A stretch of DNA of 35,867 nt from NCBI GenBank assembly GCA_010015655.1, contig ML976689.1:682471-718337 (forward strand), in the 5' to 3' direction. The stretch comes from Bimuria novae-zelandiae CBS 107.79. Lineage: Eukaryota > Ascomycota > Dothideomycetes > Pleosporales > Didymosphaeriaceae. Made by a program: the position numbers and the translations under genes. The notes beneath the pieces were generated by a model. The model saw only the letters and a list, made by a program, of their open reading frames with translations, was not told where the DNA came from and searched no databases. Of this stretch, positions 32,002-35,867 are shown one piece after another. Within the stretch, counting starts at the first letter, position 1, and every line of letters starts with the position of its first letter.

Positions 32002-32552
32002 TTTGGTGACGGATTGGAGGAAGTAACCTGGACTTCCAGGGCATGCGACATGTGGGAGCTTTAAAGGAAGGCCCGGGAGCTGCAGTTTCCCCGCACTTGT
32101 CGCATGATGTAACTGAAGTGGGCCGTACGGCCCCACTTTCCCCAGATCCAATATTTACCCCCGCTTGATCCTGCCGAACAGGTGCAATCAAGGCACGCCA
32201 TTCACATGCCTTCGATTGCTCAGCTGTCGAAAATCCGATACGGAGCTAATCGCAAAGTTTGCGTGAAAAGCACGACAACATCGCAGTCGACTGGAGAAGC
32301 CTTATTATTGTCTCAACTCATGCGATTGCGAGTGTACAATATCTCATGATAGAACCAGACGAAAGCCTGCAGCCAGTCCGTGTGGGTCGCCATCTCCTGC
32401 CCGCAAACTAAAGGATAGCTCCCGAACTTGAGATGGGTTTGCGTACTGCATGTGAACATTACTCTACATAAAATGGTCGAATATTTGTACAAAGGCATCT
32501 GAAGCGAGAAGAGAAACAATACACGTGGTGATACAAGAAGCGGAGGAGAGAG
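32002..32552. other. Gene-free interval
   Basis: This holds the promoter of the DUF1295 gene and the downstream region of the F-box-like gene. I see no supported gene. Confidence 0.5.
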
Positions 32553-32704
32553 TTTTTGCAGCATGAAGTCGGAGCCTGGGTTAACTCATCCATCGCAGGG
32601 AAGAGAAATTTGCAGCATGGAAGTCGGAGCCTGGGTGTACTCATCCATCGCGGAGAAGAGGATTTTGCATTATGGAGTCGGAGCCTGGGTGGACTCAGCC
32701 ATCA
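32553..32704. repeat. About 2.8 tandem copies of a 54-55 bp unit
   Basis: Copies begin at about 32553, 32608 and 32662 and share GTCGGAGCCTGGGT and ACTCATCCATCGC-like blocks. The third copy runs into the stop codon region of the adjacent F-box-like gene (32695-32704). The array therefore looks like repeated duplication of that gene's 3' end, with each copy slightly diverged. Confidence 0.85.
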
Positions 32705-33932
32705 GGCACAAGAAGTTCCGTAACGGTGCCTTTACACCAAAGGCAGATCAAGACACGCGGACCGCCAAGTTGTTTGCCGCAGCTGCAGCGGAGGTATGAC
32801 TCGCTGAGGGCTGAGTCTCGGTACCGCCTTAACATTTGGTCTCTGGTCTTGTCTCTGATCTCTGCACTCTCTGTTTGGAAACACTCCACGCACAGCCATC
32901 GATCGAGAATGCGCTCGCGAAGGGTACAATTGCAGGGGTTTGGGTGGAATTCGCCGACTTGCGATACCTTTCGACAGGGTTCGCATAACATCAACTTTCG
33001 TTCTGTATTCACGTCAGTTTAATTCAACTCAAAGATCAGAAGCCCGCCGCTGGGCTCTGGGCTGGGCAACGTCGACTTTAGTCATGAGGGCGGGAGAAAA
33101 GCAAACGATCTATTTTGCAAAGCGAAGAAAGCCGTCTCCCCGCTGTATCAGAGCGTCACGTACCTTCTGTATATTCCCAGAAAGCCCGAATGACCGAAGA
33201 GGGGTGACGCGCGGTAGAGCTATCGGCTACTCGCAGAGGCCACTGGCCTAGAGGGAAATCGATGATTTCCTCGACTTCTTCAAGACTAGCTGGCTGATCT
33301 GCTGTCCAAGGCGTGTCCAGAAAACCTCGGTCATGGTATGGGCTGATTGTCGTACGTGACGAAAGGTTGAGGTGCGCAGCAGTCAGGATACCCATGTCTG
33401 TGGGATCCAAAAGGACGAAACCGCTGTATGTGGGGAGGTCATCCGGCTCTTCCTCAGGCTCGATGGTGCTATTGAAAACGCAGTGTATCCGGCATTCATC
33501 GCAGGTGGTGTAACTGCAAGTATCGCATGGGCGCGTTACTACCGATTGTAAAGAGTTTTCGGTTCCGCATATATCGAGCTGAATGCACCTGGGACCTGTA
33601 GAAGCAGACGATCTTCGGTGGGTCGCACGCCGAATTGCGACACCTCTGCCGGAACAGGGTATTTGGGCGAGGATATTCGTGATGCTCTGATTTCCAGAAA
33701 ACATGGCTCTGTACGTGGCTTTTGATGTCGCTGCCAATGAAAATAGGTCTTCGGGTGCGAAATGTGAGACAATCGATACCAACAATCCGTATTGTTCAAG
33801 AACAGATAGTAGGCGACATTTTGCAGAGCCGTCGGTGCTTTGTTGCGGTGGGCTTGCACATTGTCTGGCGAATTTTGGGCAGACTTCAGCAGTCGCCAGA
33901 TCTGGAGACCTCTTTCTCTTCTTGGCACTCAT
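32695..33932 (-). CDS. F-box-like, cysteine-rich protein
   Basis: This is a fungal F-box-like protein, a presumed substrate adaptor of SCF-type ubiquitin ligases; its target is unknown. Exons are 33932-33164 and 33002-32695, split by a 161 bp intron (33003-33163; GTACGT donor, CTGAC branch, TACAG acceptor), giving 358 aa. The start is MSAKKRKRSP, a basic stretch that could act as a nuclear signal. The F-box-like region is about residues 42-87 (LLVSIVSHFAPEDLFSLAAT). A first Cys cluster CDTCSYTTCDECRIHC lies at 136-151. Exon 2 adds CEPCRK, CNC, WLCVECF, CSCG and CLWC, which suggests zinc binding. The intron is longer than its neighbours' but splices cleanly, and the Cys-rich half on each side supports it. 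The frame is intact. The last codons lie in a tandem repeat. Confidence 0.82.
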
Positions 33933-34436
33933 GTTCTCCTGAGCCAGATCTGATTTTTCTGCGCTGCGATGCGAACCATGGGTGACAACGTCAACACCAA
34001 AAAGTCCAACGAAAGATCGGTCGCCAAACGAACATTGCTCATAATTACCCACCTCACCCCGCAAACGCGTTCTAGGCAGGTTCCCAACAGCCTTTTGGTC
34101 ACACATCTCGTGCCTGCCGCTCAGGCCGACGACACCAGCAGGCGAGCTTGATACGTCCTCGAACGCTACTTCTCTGCATCAAAGTTTCGTGGAAGAGCGC
34201 CTGGCGTCTACACGATCGAAAGGCTTAGTAGAGAAACAAAAGATGCAGACAAAAAGAGCGTTGACAATATTTTCCGAATGTAAACACGTTGGTGAGTGGA
34301 TCCAAGGCTATGGGGCTTGAGTCCGCTTTGGGTCTAGCTTGATAGTACTTGTGCTGGTGTGCAGTGTGACTACACGCTCAGGCGAAGGACACAGTCGTTG
34401 GTCATACGGAACTTTCTGATGAGAGTGCGATGCAGT
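33933..34436. other. Gene-free interval
   Basis: Upstream region of the F-box-like gene. The minus-strand frame continues upstream of the chosen start to 34106, but without conserved features. Nothing else is supported. Confidence 0.5.
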
Positions 34437-34838
34437 CTAGATACTTTCTCGTCGCGCTGGGGTAGTGAGGTGCCCATAGAAGGCGGCGGTTGCGAAGAGG
34501 GGAACAGGAAGGAATACTATGAAAGCTGAGGTCCGATGTGTGTCACTTACCTTAACAGATGCTCCTATATTGCCACGCAGACGTTCACAAAGGACGCCTG
34601 GAGGCGCCTTTCGCGCTGCTTGCGCCGGAATCCATGATGTCGAGGTGTCGCGTGTGAGCTGGAAATTTTCAATGTTTCGGGTGAAAACGGCAGTCACGCT
34701 TCGAGATGATGCGGGAACGACCGGCAGTACGGAAGACACGCCGGCGAAATAAACGAGCATAGGTTGGCGCAGTGCAAGGGCTAGGATGACTGCGAGAAAG
34801 TCTCGAATGCAGAAGATGAGCAGAGGGGTTATTGACAT
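34437..34838 (-). CDS. Possible small protein with hydrophobic N-terminus
   Basis: A 133-codon frame with a hydrophobic start (MSITPLLIFCIRDFLAVILA) that could be a signal peptide or membrane anchor, followed by a Ser/Thr/Arg-rich part. I recognise no family. A GTAAGT at about 34546-34551 could be a splice donor, but the nearest TAG acceptor would leave only 34 bp, so I leave the frame unspliced. It may be chance. The LINE 3' end lies about 165 bp upstream of its start. Confidence 0.3.
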   Translation of the reverse strand: MSITPLLIFCIRDFLAVILALALRQPMLVYFAGVSSVLPVVPASSRSVTAVFTRNIENFQLTRDTSTSWIPAQAARKAPPGVLCERLRGNIGASVKVSDTHRTSAFIVFLPVPLFATAAFYGHLTTPARRESI

Positions 34839-35001
34839 GAAAAGCGTCGAGGGCAGCCCAGAGTTGTTTTCCGAGAGTTCCCGTTGGGCAGTGACGATTG
34901 CGCTATGACCAAACCTTTGTCGGAAGTTGCAACTGTTGCTGTCCTACGCTCCACGGCCAACGCTGTGACAACGCGGTACGTCTCGGTAGTTCCGATACCT
35001 A

Positions 35002-35027
35002 TAGTAGTAGTAGTAGTAGTAGTAGTA
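35002..35027 (-). repeat. (CTA)n tail at LINE 3' end
   Basis: About 8.7 units of TAG on the plus strand, CTA/TAC in the LINE's sense. Short tandem repeats close the 3' end of many I/Tad-like LINEs. This array lies downstream of the LINE coding region, at the apparent junction with host DNA. Confidence 0.65.
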
Positions 35028-35420
35028 TTGGTTTTACGTCCTATATAACCTCCCAGGGGGTATGTAGACGTGCCCTGCACTTAGTAAGGGCCACTCATGC
35101 TAGTGCTACCGCTGCTGTAGGAGCGGTCTTTCTTGCTGCTGTCCCTCTCCAAATAGGGGCGACTCAGCTGTTTAATCTGGCCTTTGTGTGACAATAGTGG
35201 GAAATGGGGTAGCCTTCTACCTGCCCCCAGTCCTATACAGAAGCATGCCAAGACTTATTAGAGGTAAGGAGAGATATATACACGCATATAAGTATGCAAA
35301 AGAGAGAGCTTAGTCTTATATAGTAGATACCCTAGCAAGTTAAAAGCAGGTAGCGTATTTACTTCGCCTAAAGCAAGGGTTTGCGTCCGCTCGCCTATAA
35401 CGTGGTTAGCTAGTTGTTTG

Positions 35421-35867
35421 CTAACGTGTGCTGTCACTAGCACTAAGTGCAAGGAGGGTTGCGTATTCTCCTGGGCTTAGCGCCCTGAGGTACTGTATTC
35501 CTTCTCTAGTGTCTGTTGGGGGATGTGTTGGGCGTTGCGGCCAGTAGTTGAAGCGTCGCACTGTCCGTGGGCAGTGTACAATATGATCTGGGGCCAGGTC
35601 TGCTCCGCAGGTGCACGCGAGGGTCTCCTCATCATGCTTGAACTTCCTATGGTACCAGGCGTAGTTGCCGTGTCTTGTCCTCATGGATAGGAGCTTGGCC
35701 AGGGCGGGGCGTGTGAGCTCCAGCTCCGGCGGTTGCCTGGAGGGGGTGTATGCTAGGCCCCACTGGTTGTACCATGTAGAGAGATTTGGTGTGCGTGTGC
35801 GCCACCACTCTTGTTGTGCAGCGCGTACGTATGCGCGCGCATCAGATCGTAGACCTGATATCGTGGG
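35421..35867 (-). CDS. LINE ORF2 C-terminus (partial)
   Basis: The last 148 codons of a LINE polyprotein; the start is outside the window. It contains SMRTRHGNYAWYHRKF, then CTCGADLAPDHIVHC, the C-terminal Cys/His motif (C-x-C-x7-H-x3-C) seen in fungal Tad/I-type elements after the RT and RNase H domains. The segment before it (AYVRAAQQEWWRTRTP, then LSTWYNQWGLAYTPS) is typical linker. The frame is open throughout and the element may still be active. It would supply RT and nucleic-acid binding for target-primed reverse transcription. Confidence 0.8.
   Translation of the reverse strand, partial: PTISGLRSDARAYVRAAQQEWWRTRTPNLSTWYNQWGLAYTPSRQPPELELTRPALAKLLSMRTRHGNYAWYHRKFKHDEETLACTCGADLAPDHIVHCPRTVRRFNYWPQRPTHPPTDTREGIQYLRALSPGEYATLLALSASDSTR

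Larger units (their letters stand above)
35002..35867 (-). mobile_element. LINE (non-LTR retrotransposon), 3' part
   Basis: This comprises the C-terminal coding part of a LINE, about 390 bp of 3' untranslated sequence and a (CTA)n tail. The element continues beyond the right edge of the window. It shows no stops or AT shift, so it is recent compared with the hAT and gypsy copies. No target duplication can be checked because the 5' end is missing. Confidence 0.75.

Noticed and set aside
34898..35191. 97-codon plus-strand frame with Ser and Thr runs
   Set aside because: Its repeats come from the (TAG)n tail of the antisense LINE.
1..35867. tRNA, rRNA or CRISPR features
   Set aside because: No A/B-box tRNA pattern, rRNA segment or regularly spaced repeat array was seen; none is expected for CRISPR in a fungal genome.

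Overview
The window is nuclear DNA of a filamentous ascomycete. Most genes carry 45-70 bp introns with GT donors, CTAAC/CTGAC-like branch sites and YAG acceptors. The gene families are typical of Pezizomycotina: SNG1/DUF3533, LPPEIR-type F-box-like proteins, a Helo-like/ankyrin protein and a DUF1295 protein. Repeats show the C-to-T decay expected of repeat-induced point mutation (RIP). Dothideomycetes is my best guess for the class, but the sequence alone does not prove it.

Region 1 (1-14.4 kb) is gene-bearing. On the left are two damaged genes: a UbiA-type prenyltransferase pseudogene with several in-frame stops, and an SNG1-like membrane protein gene interrupted by one stop. Next come an intact LPPEIR F-box-like gene, divergently transcribed MLH1 (mismatch repair) with a MluI cell-cycle box in the shared promoter, NBP35 (cytosolic Fe-S assembly), a Helo-like N-terminal/ankyrin protein, and a small unrecognised gene whose 16-residue internal repeat differs between copies only at third codon positions.

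Region 2 (14.4-29.9 kb) is repeat territory. A promoter-like segment at 16890-16989 is an inverted copy of positions 1-101. A 3165 bp hAT transposon (17157-20321) has TIRs and an 8 bp target duplication, and its transposase keeps one reading frame despite more than 40 TAG/TAA stops. It lies just past the 3' end of a decayed unknown gene (20378-22142). Then come two long G tracts and about 6 kb of RIP-decayed Ty3/gypsy retrotransposon on the minus strand, with recognisable zinc knuckle, RT, RNase H and integrase. Two solo LTRs with 5 bp target duplications lie in or next to this block.

Region 3 (29.9-35.9 kb) returns to single-copy DNA: a DUF1295 membrane protein gene and a cysteine-rich F-box-like gene whose 3' end is part of a tandem repeat. 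The right edge is the 3' end of an apparently intact LINE, running off the window and ending in a (CTA)n tail. The genes do not form a pathway or cluster. MLH1 and NBP35 are housekeeping genes, and the rest look like accessory genes beside a transposon-rich compartment. I found no convincing new multi-gene system.
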